A DNA stretch of 64,000 bases from Acinetobacter brisouisimilis (GTDB lineage: Bacteria > Pseudomonadota > Gammaproteobacteria > Pseudomonadales > Moraxellaceae), in contig NZ_KB851218.1 in NCBI RefSeq assembly GCF_000368265.1, forward strand, positions 62,001 through 126,000, read 5' to 3'. The number at the start of each line of letters is the position of its first letter. Position 1 is the stretch's first letter. Position numbers and translations under genes: made by a program. This document shows, piece after piece, positions 22,669 to 33,058 of the stretch. The notes beneath the pieces were generated by a model, which saw nothing but the letters and a program-made list of their open reading frames with translations, was not told the DNA's origin and made no database searches.

Positions 22669-23658
22669 ATGAAACTCGATTATCTCCAAGCCCTCAAACG
22701 CGTGACTGAAGCACAAGGGGCTTGGGTCATGCATGGTCAAGAACCTCTGCTTGAACAAAACTTGCTAGATGCGCTGCGCCGCCATTGGCAAAGTCAGGAA
22801 ATTGAACGACAACGCTATGAAATTCAAAGTGTTCAGGACTGGAAAAATGTCTTTAATGCCTTAAATAGCCTGTCACTCTTTTCTCAACAACTGGCGATTG
22901 AAGCACATGGCAATATTAAACCTGATGCAGCGAGCTTAAAGTTACTCAAAGAGTATTTGCAATATAATGAGCAAAACCTGCTTGTCGTGGTCATGCCCAA
23001 GCAAGATACCCTAAGTTTAAAATCTAGCTTCTTTCAAACCATCGAAGCCAATGGTGTACTGGTTTCCTTACAGGCTAACTATCCACAAGACCGTCAACGG
23101 ATTTTAACGACTGAAGCCGAAAAACTGGGAATCACCCTGACTCAAGATGCTTGGCAATGGTTGCTTGAGCATCATGAACATAACCTGCTTGCTGCCAAAA
23201 ACAGTTTGATTCGAGTCAATGATACCTTCCCTGACTTGCAACATATTGGTATTGATCAGCTCTATGCCTGTTTACAAGATCAATCACGTTATAGCACGTA
23301 TGATCTCAATGACAGTATGCTACAAGGTGATTTGGCCCAATCTGTAAAAATTTATCAGTATTTACTGGCAACGGGCGAAGCCATGAGTCTGATTTTATGG
23401 TCAATCAGTAAAGAAATGCGTTTACTCATGCAACTGTACGAGCAGCCACAAAATGCCCTGCAACTCGGTATTTGGAAAACGCGCGTATCTTACTATCAGC
23501 AGGCTTTACGGCGTTTATCTCCCCAGCGTTTTTTAGGCTGGTCAGACTTACTGTTACGAATTGATGCGGCAATTAAAGGTATCTCTGAAGAAAATGCTGA
23601 GCATTTATGCTTGCAAGCGGTTGCTGAACTGTGCGGCAAGCAACTGTTTGACGGTTAA
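22669..23658 (+). CDS. holA: DNA polymerase III delta subunit
   Basis: HolA opens the beta sliding clamp within the clamp-loader complex. The 329-residue protein shows the family pattern: an N-terminal domain with WVMHGQEPLLEQNLLDALR, the central LLVVVMPKQDTLS segment, and a helical C-terminal domain. It follows leuS-lptE as in most gammaproteobacteria. About 90 AT-rich bases separate it from the export operon downstream. Confidence 0.94.
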   Translation: MKLDYLQALKRVTEAQGAWVMHGQEPLLEQNLLDALRRHWQSQEIERQRYEIQSVQDWKNVFNALNSLSLFSQQLAIEAHGNIKPDAASLKLLKEYLQYNEQNLLVVVMPKQDTLSLKSSFFQTIEANGVLVSLQANYPQDRQRILTTEAEKLGITLTQDAWQWLLEHHEHNLLAAKNSLIRVNDTFPDLQHIGIDQLYACLQDQSRYSTYDLNDSMLQGDLAQSVKIYQYLLATGEAMSLILWSISKEMRLLMQLYEQPQNALQLGIWKTRVSYYQQALRRLSPQRFLGWSDLLLRIDAAIKGISEENAEHLCLQAVAELCGKQLFDG

Positions 23659-23749
23659 CAAAATCACTGTAATAAAGCGCTAAAAACCGCATTTTTTTAT
23701 CCCATTCACTCTTATACTAAAAATATTTTTTAATTTTTTTCAAACGTCC

Positions 23750-25045
23750 ATGCAAATAAAAAAATCTGTCAAAGTGACGACCTTGGCAATCCTCTTGATT
23801 GCATGTGCCACAGCCAGTTGGTGGTATTTCAAACCCAAACAGACTCAGCCACAGTATATTACTGCAACAGCAACCCATACCGATCTTGAAGATGCGGTAC
23901 TGGCAACCGGCACACTCGAAGCCAAGCAAATGGTCAGTGTGGGCGCGCAGGCCTCCGGACAGGTCAAAAAAATGTATGTTCAGCTAGGTGACCATGTCAA
24001 ACAGGGACAATTGATTGCCCAAATTGACTCGATTCGGCAACAAAACGACTTAAAAACAGCCGAAGCCAATATCAAAAACCTGCAGGCACAACTTGCTATC
24101 AAGGAAGCCAATCTGGCCAAGGTGGATGCCGAATATCAGCGCCAGCAGGCCATGTATGCTCAGGATGCCAGTTCCAAGGCAGACTTGGAAACAGCTTTAG
24201 CCAATTACCGTACCGCCAAGGCCGACATTGCTGCCACTCAAGCACAAATCGAACAATCCAGACTCAGTCTGGCCACTGCCCGTGAGAACCTGAATTACAC
24301 TCGGATTGTCGCACCCTTAGATGGCACGGTAGTTGCCATCGTGGCGGATGAAGGTCAAACCGTCAATGCCAATCAAAGCACACCAACCATTGTTAAACTA
24401 GCACAACTGGACATCATGACCGTGCGCGCACAGGTTTCTGAAGCCGATGTCATGAAAGTTAAGGAAGGTCAGACCGTCTACTTCACCACTTTAGGCAATA
24501 GCGAGCAGAAACATTACGCCAAATTACGCCAGATTGAACCTGCGCCTGATTCCATCAACACCGAAGACAACTCGAAATCAACCACCACAACCAGCAGCAG
24601 CGCAATCTACTACAATGCCCTGTTTGATGTGCCTAATCCGGACAACAAGTTACGTATCGATATGACAGCCCAAGTGTCTATCGTACTTGCCAATGCTAAA
24701 AATGTTCTGACCATTCCTGCTGCTGCATTACAAAGCAAAAATCGTCCACAAACGCAGAAAAATAGCCAGACTAGTAATGCAAAAACATCAGCTACATCAC
24801 TACAGTTAACGACGGCAGAAAAACAGCTGCTACAGAGCGGTCAAGCCAGTCTGGCAACGGTTCGAGTCGTTCAAACTGATGGCTCGATCCGCACTCAGCT
24901 AGTCCTTGTCGGGTTGAACAATCGGGTCAATGCTCAGGTTTTACGTGGTCTCAAGGAAGGTGATCAGGTGGTACTGGGAGATACTTCGGACACCTCCAAC
25001 AATGCTGCTAAAAGCAGTACCCGCACAGTTGCGAGACTCATGTAA
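23750..25045 (+). CDS. macA: MacA-type periplasmic adaptor (membrane fusion) protein
   Basis: The 431-residue protein has an N-terminal membrane anchor ([19 protein letters not shown]), a lipoyl/biotinyl half-motif [20 protein letters not shown], a coiled-coil hairpin rich in Ala and Gln (about residues 100-175), and beta-barrel domains. It links an inner-membrane MacB pump to an outer-membrane channel. A Ser/Thr-rich insertion (residues ~280-285) and a Gln/Ser/Thr linker near residue 330 are unusual decorations. The stop overlaps the macB start by one base. PvdR of pyoverdine export is a close alternative. Confidence 0.88.
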   Translation: MQIKKSVKVTTLAILLIACATASWWYFKPKQTQPQYITATATHTDLEDAVLATGTLEAKQMVSVGAQASGQVKKMYVQLGDHVKQGQLIAQIDSIRQQNDLKTAEANIKNLQAQLAIKEANLAKVDAEYQRQQAMYAQDASSKADLETALANYRTAKADIAATQAQIEQSRLSLATARENLNYTRIVAPLDGTVVAIVADEGQTVNANQSTPTIVKLAQLDIMTVRAQVSEADVMKVKEGQTVYFTTLGNSEQKHYAKLRQIEPAPDSINTEDNSKSTTTTSSSAIYYNALFDVPNPDNKLRIDMTAQVSIVLANAKNVLTIPAAALQSKNRPQTQKNSQTSNAKTSATSLQLTTAEKQLLQSGQASLATVRVVQTDGSIRTQLVLVGLNNRVNAQVLRGLKEGDQVVLGDTSDTSNNAAKSSTRTVARLM

Positions 25046-27021
25046 TGCAAGCCATTCAGCCAGAACCATTACTTGAAGTCCAAAATCTGACCCGTGAATT
25101 TCCTGCTGGGGAAGGCACGGTGCAGATTCTCAAAGGTATTGATTTAAAAATATATCCAGGTGAACTGGTGGCCATTGTCGGGCAATCCGGTTCGGGTAAA
25201 TCCACCTTAATGAATATTTTGGGCTGTCTCGACAAACCTTCATCGGGGAGCTACAAGGTTCAAGGTCGTGAAACCAATACGCTCACGCCCGATGAACTCG
25301 CTGCACTGCGGCGTGAATATTTTGGTTTTATTTTTCAGCGTTATCATTTACTCGGAGATTTATCCGCAGCGGGAAATGTCGAAGTTCCTGCCATTTACGC
25401 CGGTGTAGATGCTGCTGAACGACGTAGACGCTCCAGCAAGTTACTGACTAATTTAGGTTTAGGTGAACGGTTACATCACCATCCGAGCCAGCTCTCAGGC
25501 GGTCAGCAACAACGGGTTTCCATTGCCCGGGCATTAATGAACGGTGGCGATGTCATTCTGGCAGATGAACCAACTGGTGCACTCGATAAAAACAGCGGCA
25601 TTGAAGTAATGCGGATTTTACGCGAACTAAATGCTCAAGGTCACACCATGATTCTGGTCACCCACGACCATACCGTAGCTCAAAATGCCACACGGATTAT
25701 TGAAATCAGTGACGGGAAAATCATTTCAGACCAGCCCAATATTCCCGAAAGTGAGCCAGAACAAATCCAGACGTTAAATCGTAACAAACAAAAGAAAATT
25801 TCTGCATGGCGCTCTGTACTTGACCGTTTAAATGAAGCCTTCCGTATGGCTGTCTTTGCCATGAGTGCCCACCGGACACGAACTTTTCTGACGATGCTGG
25901 GCATTATTATCGGGATTGCCTCAGTCGTTTCGGTTGTTGCCTTGGGCAATGGTTCACAGAAAAAGATTCTGGACAACATTAGCAGTCTGGGCACGAACAC
26001 CATTACGGTGTTTCAGGGTCGTGGCTTTGGTGACAATTCTAAAACCGCACAGAATAAAACGCTCGTTCCTGCCGATGCTGATGCGCTGGCAGACCAGCCT
26101 TATGTGCAGGCTGTCAGCCCCAGCGTCTCGACCAATATGACCATTCGTTATAAAGAAATGGATGCTTCAGCAACCATTAATGGTGTCAGCGAGCAGTTTT
26201 TTAATGTCAGAGGTCTGACCTTTGAATCTGGACAGCCTTTTGACAAGCAAGGCATCACAGAACGGACTCAGGATGTAGTCATTGACACCAATACTCGCGA
26301 TACTTTTTTCAGTGACGGTCAAAACCCTTTGGGTCAGGTGATTCTGCTCGGCAATGTCCCGAGTCGGATTATTGGTGTGGTTTCGACACAGAAAACCGTG
26401 ATGGGAAATTCCGACAGTCTGAATGTGTATCTGCCTTATTCGACAGTTCTTAGCCGAATGATGGGACAGGCCAATGTGCGTAGCATTATTGTCCGCATTA
26501 AAGATGAATACCCGAGTGCCGCAGCAGAAAATGCCATTTTAAGTTTACTGATACAACGCCATGGTGCACAGGATATTTTCACCCAGAATGTTGACAGTAT
26601 TCGTGAAACGATTGAAAGTACTACTCAGACCATGACCCTGCTGGTGTCTACCATTGCCGTGATTTCACTGGTCGTTGGCGGTATTGGTGTAATGAACATC
26701 ATGCTGGTTTCCGTCAGCGAACGGACACAGGAAATTGGGGTGCGCATGGCGGTTGGCGCACGCCAAAGCGACATTTTGCAACAGTTCCTGATTGAAGCTA
26801 TTTTGGTTTGTATCCTCGGTGGGGTTTTGGGAGTCTTGCTATCCCTTGCCATTGGGCAAATTTTTGGTCATTTTTCTGGCAACACCTTCCAAATGTCGTA
26901 CTCCCTCACTTCGATTATTGCAGCTTTTGTCTGCTCCACACTGATTGGCGTGTTATTCGGTTTCTTGCCTGCGCGGAATGCTGCGCAACTTGATCCGGTG
27001 ACAGCACTGTCACGAGAATAG
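25045..27021 (+). CDS. macB: MacB-type ABC transporter ATPase/permease
   Basis: The 658-residue protein fuses an N-terminal ABC ATPase to a MacB membrane domain. The ATPase has Walker [10 protein letters not shown], signature LSGGQQQR and Walker [12 protein letters not shown]. The membrane part has one helix near residue 280, a large periplasmic domain, and three C-terminal helices. Pumps of this class use mechanotransmission to push macrolides, peptides, toxins or siderophores out through a TolC channel. The operon supplies all three parts. The natural substrate cannot be read from the sequence. Confidence 0.92.
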   Translation: MQAIQPEPLLEVQNLTREFPAGEGTVQILKGIDLKIYPGELVAIVGQSGSGKSTLMNILGCLDKPSSGSYKVQGRETNTLTPDELAALRREYFGFIFQRYHLLGDLSAAGNVEVPAIYAGVDAAERRRRSSKLLTNLGLGERLHHHPSQLSGGQQQRVSIARALMNGGDVILADEPTGALDKNSGIEVMRILRELNAQGHTMILVTHDHTVAQNATRIIEISDGKIISDQPNIPESEPEQIQTLNRNKQKKISAWRSVLDRLNEAFRMAVFAMSAHRTRTFLTMLGIIIGIASVVSVVALGNGSQKKILDNISSLGTNTITVFQGRGFGDNSKTAQNKTLVPADADALADQPYVQAVSPSVSTNMTIRYKEMDASATINGVSEQFFNVRGLTFESGQPFDKQGITERTQDVVIDTNTRDTFFSDGQNPLGQVILLGNVPSRIIGVVSTQKTVMGNSDSLNVYLPYSTVLSRMMGQANVRSIIVRIKDEYPSAAAENAILSLLIQRHGAQDIFTQNVDSIRETIESTTQTMTLLVSTIAVISLVVGGIGVMNIMLVSVSERTQEIGVRMAVGARQSDILQQFLIEAILVCILGGVLGVLLSLAIGQIFGHFSGNTFQMSYSLTSIIAAFVCSTLIGVLFGFLPARNAAQLDPVTALSRE

Positions 27022-27030
27022 GGCTTATTT

Positions 27031-28458
27031 ATGCATCAAAATATGATTCGAATGACTGCACTACTTCTGATGACGGGGACATTTTCCGGCTGTGCAGCTG
27101 TGATTCAAACACCCTATCAGCAACCTAAAGTGCAGATTCCGAAAAAGTTTCAATATGAAAAAAGCCAAAATCAGCAGCTCAATGCAAACCAGTATGCTGA
27201 TCAATGGTGGACGTTATTTGCTGATGCGCAACTCAACCGACTGGTTGAACAGGTCATTCAGCGCAATAGCAATCTGGCTGTTGCTGGCATAACACTGCAA
27301 CAAGCACGTTTACAGGCGGGCTTGGCTCGCAATCAGGAATTGCCTCGGGTTAATGCGAATATTGCCGCCGGACATAATATTGACCTGAATTCTGGTCAGC
27401 AGAACTCGCAAGGAATCACATTAACAACTGGGGTCAGCTATGAGCTGGATTTATTCGGCAAACTTGCCCGCCAGACGGAAGCTGCGCGATGGGAAGCTGC
27501 TGCAACAATTGAGGATCTTCAAGCAACAGCACAAACTTTAATTGCGACCACTGCAACCTTATACTGGCAATTAGGTTATTTAAATGAGCTTTATAGCAGC
27601 GCACAGCAAAGTTTAAACAGTACACAAAAATTGTTTGCACTGGTTCAAGTACAGTACCGTGCAGGTGCGGTATCTGGCTTGGAACTCACACAGGCAGAAC
27701 AATCGGTACAAAGTCAAAAAGCCAATTTAAGCCAGATTCAACAGCAGCGTGTTGAAACCCGGACTGCATTGGCCGTGTTGCTGCATCAGCCCGTGCAGCA
27801 GTTGAGCCTTGTTGAACCACAACATTTACCCATTGCGAGCTTACCGCCTATTTCTGTAGGCTTACCTGCTGAACTGCTGTCACGCCGCCCAGACTTACGT
27901 GCTGCAGAACTACGATTACGCAAGGTTTTGGCCAACAAAGATGCAATGAAAGCTAGCTATTACCCTTCCATCAGCTTAACGGGGTCACTGGGATCAAGCA
28001 GTACGTCTTTAACCGAATTACTGAAAAATCCTGTACTGACCTTGGGTTCAAATCTCAGTTTGCCTTTCCTGCAATTCAACGACATGAAACGAAATATTAA
28101 AATCAGTGATTTGGATTATGAAAAAAGTATTTTGAATTATCGTCAGACCTTATATAAAGCATTTGGCGACGTTGAAAATGCGCTGTCTGCACGAACCGAA
28201 CTCGACCAACAAATCCGCTTTCAGGAAAAATCGCTCGGTTTGGCTGAAAAAAGTGAATACCTCAATGAAGTGCGTTATCGTCATGGCGCCATTGCACTGA
28301 AAAATGTGCTCGATGCGCAAGAAATTACCCGGAATGCACGCATTGCCTTGTTACAAACCCGAAAAAATCAATACAATGCCTATGTCACACTGATGCAGGC
28401 TCTCGGTGGCTCGCCTCTGCAAAATATCGCTGCAACAGAGATTAAAAAAGCACCCTAA
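27031..28458 (+). CDS. TolC/NodT-family outer-membrane efflux lipoprotein
   Basis: This 475-residue outer-membrane factor has a lipoprotein signal peptide with lipobox FSGC. Two RND-type outer-membrane efflux repeats follow, with long helices such as AELLSRRPDLRAAELRLRKV. It forms the exit duct for the MacAB-like pump, 10 bases upstream. Its stop codon lies inside the terminator hairpin. OpmQ/NodT-type proteins are the nearest relatives by pattern. Confidence 0.9.
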   Translation: MHQNMIRMTALLLMTGTFSGCAAVIQTPYQQPKVQIPKKFQYEKSQNQQLNANQYADQWWTLFADAQLNRLVEQVIQRNSNLAVAGITLQQARLQAGLARNQELPRVNANIAAGHNIDLNSGQQNSQGITLTTGVSYELDLFGKLARQTEAARWEAAATIEDLQATAQTLIATTATLYWQLGYLNELYSSAQQSLNSTQKLFALVQVQYRAGAVSGLELTQAEQSVQSQKANLSQIQQQRVETRTALAVLLHQPVQQLSLVEPQHLPIASLPPISVGLPAELLSRRPDLRAAELRLRKVLANKDAMKASYYPSISLTGSLGSSSTSLTELLKNPVLTLGSNLSLPFLQFNDMKRNIKISDLDYEKSILNYRQTLYKAFGDVENALSARTELDQQIRFQEKSLGLAEKSEYLNEVRYRHGAIALKNVLDAQEITRNARIALLQTRKNQYNAYVTLMQALGGSPLQNIAATEIKKAP

Positions 28459-28469
28459 GGTGCTTTTTT
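28444..28469. terminator. Bidirectional terminator after the MacAB-TolC operon
   Basis: Arms AAAAAAGCACC (28444-28454) and GGTGCTTTTTT (28459-28469) flank a CTAA loop that contains the stop codon of the outer-membrane gene. A and T runs on the two sides allow it to serve the convergent fabI as well. Confidence 0.92.
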
Positions 28470-28482
28470 CAGGACAAGAGGC

Positions 28483-29283
28483 TTAGTCGTTACCCATCAT
28501 CTCAGGGCTCATACCTACGGTATTGAAACCTGCATCCACATACATGATTTCGCCAGTGATACCTGAAGCCCAAGGTGAGCATAGGAACAATGCTGCATTA
28601 CCGACTTCATCAATGGTTACATTACGTTTAAGCGGAGAAATTTTTTCGTTCGCATCTAACATTTTACGGAAAGATTTGATCCCAGAAGCCGCCAAAGTAC
28701 GGATTGGACCTGCTGAAATTGCGTTTACACGAATGCCATCTGGACCAAGGCTTGATGCCAAATAACGTACGCCCGCTTCCAAAGATGCTTTTGCCATGCC
28801 CATAACGTTGTAGTTTGGCATTACGCGTTCAGAACCTTGATAAGTCAATGTCAACAAACAGCCTTGACGTGCTTGTAACAGTGGCTTAGCTGCACGTGCC
28901 ATCGCAATAAAGCTATATGCACTAATGTCATGCGCAACACGGAAACCTTCACGGTCAGTGACGTCAGTAAAGTCACCATCTAAAGTATGCGCTGGCGCAA
29001 AACCAATTGAGTGAACCACACCGTCTAAACCATCCCAGTGCTTTGCAAGATCAGCAAATGCTTGATCAATCTCTGCATCTACAGCAACGTCACAAGGAAA
29101 CACCAATTTTGAATCAAATTGCTCAGCAAATTCATCCACACGTTTTTTTAGTTTTTCATTTGGGTAGGTAAATGCCAATTCAGCACCTTCACGGTGCAAG
29201 GCTTGAGCAATACCAAATGCGATGGATAGTTTGCTTGCAACACCAGCAATTAAAAAGCGTTTTCCTGCTAATAGTCCTGCCAT
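28483..29283 (-). CDS. fabI: Enoyl-[acyl-carrier-protein] reductase (NADH) FabI
   Basis: FabI reduces the enoyl-ACP double bond in the last step of each fatty acid elongation cycle and is the target of triclosan. The 266-residue short-chain dehydrogenase has the cofactor segment [20 protein letters not shown] and the catalytic Tyr-x6-Lys in [15 protein letters not shown]. The C-terminus is [15 protein letters not shown]. It appears to be monocistronic, ending against the bidirectional terminator. Confidence 0.96.
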   Translation of the reverse strand: MAGLLAGKRFLIAGVASKLSIAFGIAQALHREGAELAFTYPNEKLKKRVDEFAEQFDSKLVFPCDVAVDAEIDQAFADLAKHWDGLDGVVHSIGFAPAHTLDGDFTDVTDREGFRVAHDISAYSFIAMARAAKPLLQARQGCLLTLTYQGSERVMPNYNVMGMAKASLEAGVRYLASSLGPDGIRVNAISAGPIRTLAASGIKSFRKMLDANEKISPLKRNVTIDEVGNAALFLCSPWASGITGEIMYVDAGFNTVGMSPEMMGND

Positions 29284-29380
29284 GAATTTTCTCTCATCAA
29301 GATGATTTATACATGCATAATGCCAATTCTTCAGACTTTTAGAAATTGCATAATGCGCCTATTTTTACGATTCCCCATAA

Positions 29381-29409
29381 AAAACGCACCTGATTTTAAG
29401 TGCGTTTTT
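29381..29409 (-). terminator. Terminator of the Bax-inhibitor-like gene
   Basis: Arms AAAACGCAC (29381-29389) and GTGCGTTTT (29400-29408) flank a 10-base loop. Read on the minus strand the stem is followed by T residues. It lies about 20 bases past the stop at 29428. Confidence 0.85.
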
Positions 29410-29427
29410 ACTTAAAAATACACAGGA

Positions 29428-30168
29428 TTAATTACGTGACAAACCAATCAGACGTAAAAATGAAATATACATCCAGACCAAAGTTGCCAATAACGCAATT
29501 GCACAGGTCCATTCAAATGCTTGTGGTGCACGCTGAGCTGCGGCGTTCTCAATCAAATCGAAGTCTAAAATCAGATTTAAAGATGCAATAATCGCAACAA
29601 ATGCAGCAAAACCAAGACCTAATGCATTACTTTCAAATACATAAGGAATACTTGAGCTAAAAATCATGCTCATCATCATTTGCACAACGAACACAATACA
29701 GATTGCCAAAGTTGCTGAAAGCACAATCGCCTTAAATTTTTCAGTCGCGCGAATGATCCGCATTTTATACAGACCAAACAACACGAATGTGGTGACGAAA
29801 GTTGCCAATAATGCCTGTAATGGTGCGCCTGGATATTTGGCTTGGAACACAAAGGAGATGCCTCCTAGAAATGCACCTTCAAACAAAGCATAAGGAATTG
29901 CGAGTGTACGGGCTGTTTCTGGTTTAAAAGTGGTAATCAGTGCCAAAATGAAACCACCAATTGCGCCAACCATTGCACCCACACTGGCTAAACCAAAATT
30001 CATGCTCATCGCGCAGTAGAAAAAGAACACGAGGCCTAAACCTGCGGCAATACTGGTAAGCATGACTGACTTGTTAACAGCACCCTGAATGGTCATCGGG
30101 TTCCGATAATCGCTGTAGGTTTCTACGTGCGTTAAAATAGGATTATTACTTTGCATCATTGAACTCAT
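29428..30168 (-). CDS. Bax inhibitor-1/YccA-type integral membrane protein
   Basis: The product (246 residues from the Met at 30168) is almost wholly membrane-embedded, with about seven helices. Examples are SVMLTSIAAGLGLVFFFYCA and ALGLGFAAFVAIIASLNLIL. The conserved Asp-rich end of the BI-1 fold is seen in LDFDLIENAAAQ. Proteins of this Pfam group (BaxI_1) are poorly understood; relatives are calcium-leak channels or modulators of membrane proteases. Met codons at 30168 and 30156 are both possible starts and neither has a clear ribosome binding site. It stands alone with its own terminator. Confidence 0.8.
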   Translation of the reverse strand: MSSMMQSNNPILTHVETYSDYRNPMTIQGAVNKSVMLTSIAAGLGLVFFFYCAMSMNFGLASVGAMVGAIGGFILALITTFKPETARTLAIPYALFEGAFLGGISFVFQAKYPGAPLQALLATFVTTFVLFGLYKMRIIRATEKFKAIVLSATLAICIVFVVQMMMSMIFSSSIPYVFESNALGLGFAAFVAIIASLNLILDFDLIENAAAQRAPQAFEWTCAIALLATLVWMYISFLRLIGLSRN

Positions 30169-30471
30169 TGTTATATTTAAATGGATACACTTCAATTTTA
30201 ATCGTTAACACTAATTGAATATAGATTTTACGATGTATTTTTGTAACGATACTTGTATATTTTATTTTTTAAAATCAATGAATAACCATAAATCAAACAT
30301 CTCTTTCATGCTTATTTAAAACAAAATTCTGCATCTGCATATAACGCAAAAAACCGCCCATTGCGGCGGCTTCGCTTCATTTATTCAGATGCATTCACAG
30401 TGACATAAGCAGCAGGCTGCTTTAAAGCAAGCTTTAAAATTGAAATACATCCGCAGGTTTTTATGCTCCGA
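30169..30471. other. Intergenic region with AT-rich promoter part and terminator
   Basis: The left part, very AT-rich, should hold the promoter of the Bax-inhibitor-like gene. The right part holds the terminator of the oxidoreductase gene at 30348-30369. The remaining ~100 bases next to the oxidoreductase stop show no ORF. Confidence 0.5.
30348..30369 (-). terminator. Terminator of the DAO-type oxidoreductase gene
   Basis: A CCGCC/GGCGG stem (30354-30358 with 30365-30369) is followed on the minus strand by six T. It lies about 100 bases beyond the stop codon at 30472. Confidence 0.75.
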
Positions 30472-31887
30472 TTAGAAGGAAATCAGTTTCGCCGGGTTAA
30501 AAAAGGCATTAATTTCATAAGCACCTTTTGCCAGAGGAATGGCTAAAGGCGCCAGTTCGCGACCAAACAACATGTCTTTATGTGGAATTTTGGTCAGCAT
30601 TTCATAATCGTGCGATATACCAATAAAATCATCTGCGATGGCTTTTCCAATCCGTACAGTTTGCGCAACACCATGCCCGCTCCAGCCATGTACAGCATAA
30701 ATCGGGTAAGTTTCACCAAACTTGCGGCAATCTGTTGCACCATTGTAGGTTAAATCAGTTTCACCACTCCAGACAAAATCCAGCTCAACAGATTTAAGTT
30801 GTGGAAAAACGTGCTGAATCCGTCTTTTCAAATATTGATAAGCACGATGCGGATTCCAACATCTTCCTGTGCCCTCTCCACCAAACAACAGGCGGTTTTT
30901 AGACACTCCACGGTAAAAATCGAGTGCAAATTGCGTATCATAAACGGCATAGCCCGATGGGATAATTTCTTTTAAATCAATTTCCAAAGGTGCTGTGGTA
31001 CAGACATAAGTAAACAATGGAATGGTGGTATGATTATGCGACTCAAGTAATTTAAACGAGGCATGATGTACAGCTAAAACCACACTTTTACGCGCCTTAA
31101 TCACGCCATGCGTTGTATGCACATAAACACCATCAGCCTGCGTTTTTAATTCTATAACTTCTGTCTGCTCAAAAACCTGACCACCATTTTTAGAGAAGCC
31201 ATAAATTAAACCACGAGTCAGTGCCAACGGGTGAATTTGTCCACCTAGGCTATCAATTAGCCCACCATAGTATGCTTCACTGTTCACATAGTTATGTACT
31301 TCATGTTTCCCTATAATTTTTGTGTGATCTTCACCAAGAAACTTACGTGCATCTGCACCTTGCGTCAGCGCAATTAAGTGCCCTTCATGTACTGCAGTTG
31401 TGATATGCCCCTGCTTGCGGTCAAGTGCTAAATCATATTTATCAGCAATCTCATCAATCAGCTGCATGGCTTCATCTGCGGTAAAACGCCAGAGTTTTTT
31501 GGCATCTTCCACGCTCATGTGCTCCAGCATTTCGGAAGCTTCCCAGCGCGCCAAACCAGGTGTCAGTTGCCCGCCATTTCGCCCTGAAGCTGCACTGCCA
31601 ATACGGTTTTTTTCCACCAAGATGGTATCGATACCGAGTTCAGACAAATGCAATGCTGTAGATGAGCCAAGTAGGCCTCCACCAATCACGACAACATCAC
31701 ATTCCTGATCCGACGTTAAGGTATCAAATGAATGCCATTCTGCCAGTGAACTTTCATAATAATTGGCAGGTTGATCAATATCAGCACACTCAGGATTTAA
31801 CCAACTCCATTCCTTATCGAGTTGGTGGTGAATACTTCGCTTATATTCAACATCCTCTAAAATGAGAGGTTTATCTATCTTTTGCAT
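30472..31887 (-). CDS. FAD-dependent amine/amino-acid oxidoreductase (DAO family, PuuB/OrdL-like)
   Basis: The 471-residue protein carries the FAD Rossmann motif DVVVIGGGLLGSSTALHLSE and the downstream GSAASGRNGGQL stretch found in gamma-glutamylputrescine oxidase and related enzymes. The C-terminal GWSGHGVAQTVRIGKAIAD closes the FAD site. I choose the Met at 31887, with TTGGAG six bases upstream; the frame starts at a TTG at 31899. No puu or other catabolic gene is adjacent. The substrate is probably an amine or amino acid but is not known. Confidence 0.8.
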   Translation of the reverse strand: MQKIDKPLILEDVEYKRSIHHQLDKEWSWLNPECADIDQPANYYESSLAEWHSFDTLTSDQECDVVVIGGGLLGSSTALHLSELGIDTILVEKNRIGSAASGRNGGQLTPGLARWEASEMLEHMSVEDAKKLWRFTADEAMQLIDEIADKYDLALDRKQGHITTAVHEGHLIALTQGADARKFLGEDHTKIIGKHEVHNYVNSEAYYGGLIDSLGGQIHPLALTRGLIYGFSKNGGQVFEQTEVIELKTQADGVYVHTTHGVIKARKSVVLAVHHASFKLLESHNHTTIPLFTYVCTTAPLEIDLKEIIPSGYAVYDTQFALDFYRGVSKNRLLFGGEGTGRCWNPHRAYQYLKRRIQHVFPQLKSVELDFVWSGETDLTYNGATDCRKFGETYPIYAVHGWSGHGVAQTVRIGKAIADDFIGISHDYEMLTKIPHKDMLFGRELAPLAIPLAKGAYEINAFFNPAKLISF

Positions 31888-32086
31888 GTCGGACTCCAAA
31901 TCTAGAATTTGCTTTTTGATTGAGAGTTTTCTTCAAGAGGGTTCAATAGTTAGAAAACCAAAGAAACTATAAAGTGAACAGCCTTTTTATAAAGTTCAGA
32001 AATAAAAAATGAGTGTACTGAACCAATAAATCGCTAATTGTTGACTAGGACTTAAACTTGCCTGACTGTCTCCATACATCTCAATG

Positions 32087-32107
32087 AAATAGCATTGAAT
32101 GCTATTT
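32087..32107. other. 21-base palindrome with one-base centre
   Basis: The arms AAATAGCATT (32087-32096) and AATGCTATTT (32098-32107) are perfect complements around a single G. The near-zero loop and lack of a T-run argue for a dimeric regulator's binding site and not a terminator. It lies about 200 bases upstream of the oxidoreductase gene. Confidence 0.5.
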
Positions 32108-32330
32108 ATTGCGGGCTTAAGTATCCTTTAAATTTGAGTGTTTATTGCAAATGGAGCAATTTATATGCCAGTACAGTCATCCATTAACATTTGCTGTGAT
32201 TTCATTTCGCTTGACTGACACTCAAAAATCATCCGATAACTTTATATTGGCGTATTTACATAGAATTTTCCATATATGACAATATTTTTATAAATACAGA
32301 CAACTGCTCAGCCGACTCAATCTCCACAAA

Positions 32331-32356
32331 AAAGCCTGTCATCGAAAAGACAGGCC
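32331..32356 (-). terminator. Terminator of orn
   Basis: GCCTGTC (32334-32340) pairs with GACAGGC (32349-32355). On the minus strand the stem is followed by six T. It lies ~30 bases past the orn stop. Confidence 0.9.
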
Positions 32357-32383
32357 TAGGCAAACGTCAGTCAATTATCTAAA

Positions 32384-32938
32384 TTACTTGTTCATAATAA
32401 AGAAATATTCACGATAATATTTCAATTCACGAATTGAATCGCGAATATCATCTAAAGCCAGATGTGACGCTTCTTTTTTCAGGCCAGACATAATTTCAGG
32501 GCGCCAGCGTTTCGCCAACTCTTTAACAGAAGAAACATCCAGATTACGATAATGGAAAAATTGCTCCAGTTCAGGCATTAAACGGTGTAAGAAACGGCGG
32601 TCTTGGCAAATCGAGTTACCACACATTGGCGATGATTTGGCATTGACCCATTTTTTCAAAAATTCGAGGGTTTGTACTTCAGCATCACGCGCCGTGAGCT
32701 GACTACGACGTACACGGTTAATAAGACCCGACTGCCCATGCTGACGAGTATTCCATTCATCCATTGCATTAATGACTGGATCAGATTGATGTACCGCGAG
32801 CACAGGTCCTTCCGCCAGCACGTTTAAATGATCATCTGTAATAATTGTTGCAATTTCAATGATTTGATCATTATCTGTATCGAGACCTGTCATTTCAAGG
32901 TCAATCCAAATTAAACGTGTATCAGGGGTGCTGCTCAT
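32384..32938 (-). CDS. orn: Oligoribonuclease
   Basis: Orn is the essential 3'-5' exonuclease that degrades 2-5 nucleotide RNAs and the pGpG left from cyclic-di-GMP breakdown. The 184-residue protein has the DEDDh residues in [11 protein letters not shown], the [18 protein letters not shown] segment and [15 protein letters not shown] start at 32938 ([15 protein letters not shown]), which fits the family length. The ribosome binding site is weak, and the frame reaches 32971. It is divergent from rsgA, a common pairing. Confidence 0.95.
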   Translation of the reverse strand: MSSTPDTRLIWIDLEMTGLDTDNDQIIEIATIITDDHLNVLAEGPVLAVHQSDPVINAMDEWNTRQHGQSGLINRVRRSQLTARDAEVQTLEFLKKWVNAKSSPMCGNSICQDRRFLHRLMPELEQFFHYRNLDVSSVKELAKRWRPEIMSGLKKEASHLALDDIRDSIRELKYYREYFFIMNK

Positions 32939-33058
32939 CGAGTCAATTCTTATCTGTTTAAAAATTCTCATCTTAGCAAATTTCTTGCAACTTCGCTGTA
33001 ATTCATCAGGGCTTCATGCTATTTTTGCCATTCTCTTGTGTTGGTCTTTAGGATATGC

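Larger units (their letters stand above)
31888..32383. other. Long intergenic region between two minus-strand genes
   Basis: About 500 bases hold the promoter of the oxidoreductase gene, a 21-base palindrome (32087-32107) and the orn terminator (32331-32356). A 17-codon ORF with a GGAG upstream at 32164 is too short to support. The rest looks non-coding. Confidence 0.5.

Noticed and set aside
32164..32217. 17-codon ORF with a GGAG upstream
   Set aside because: It is too short to support on sequence alone and has no partner gene.
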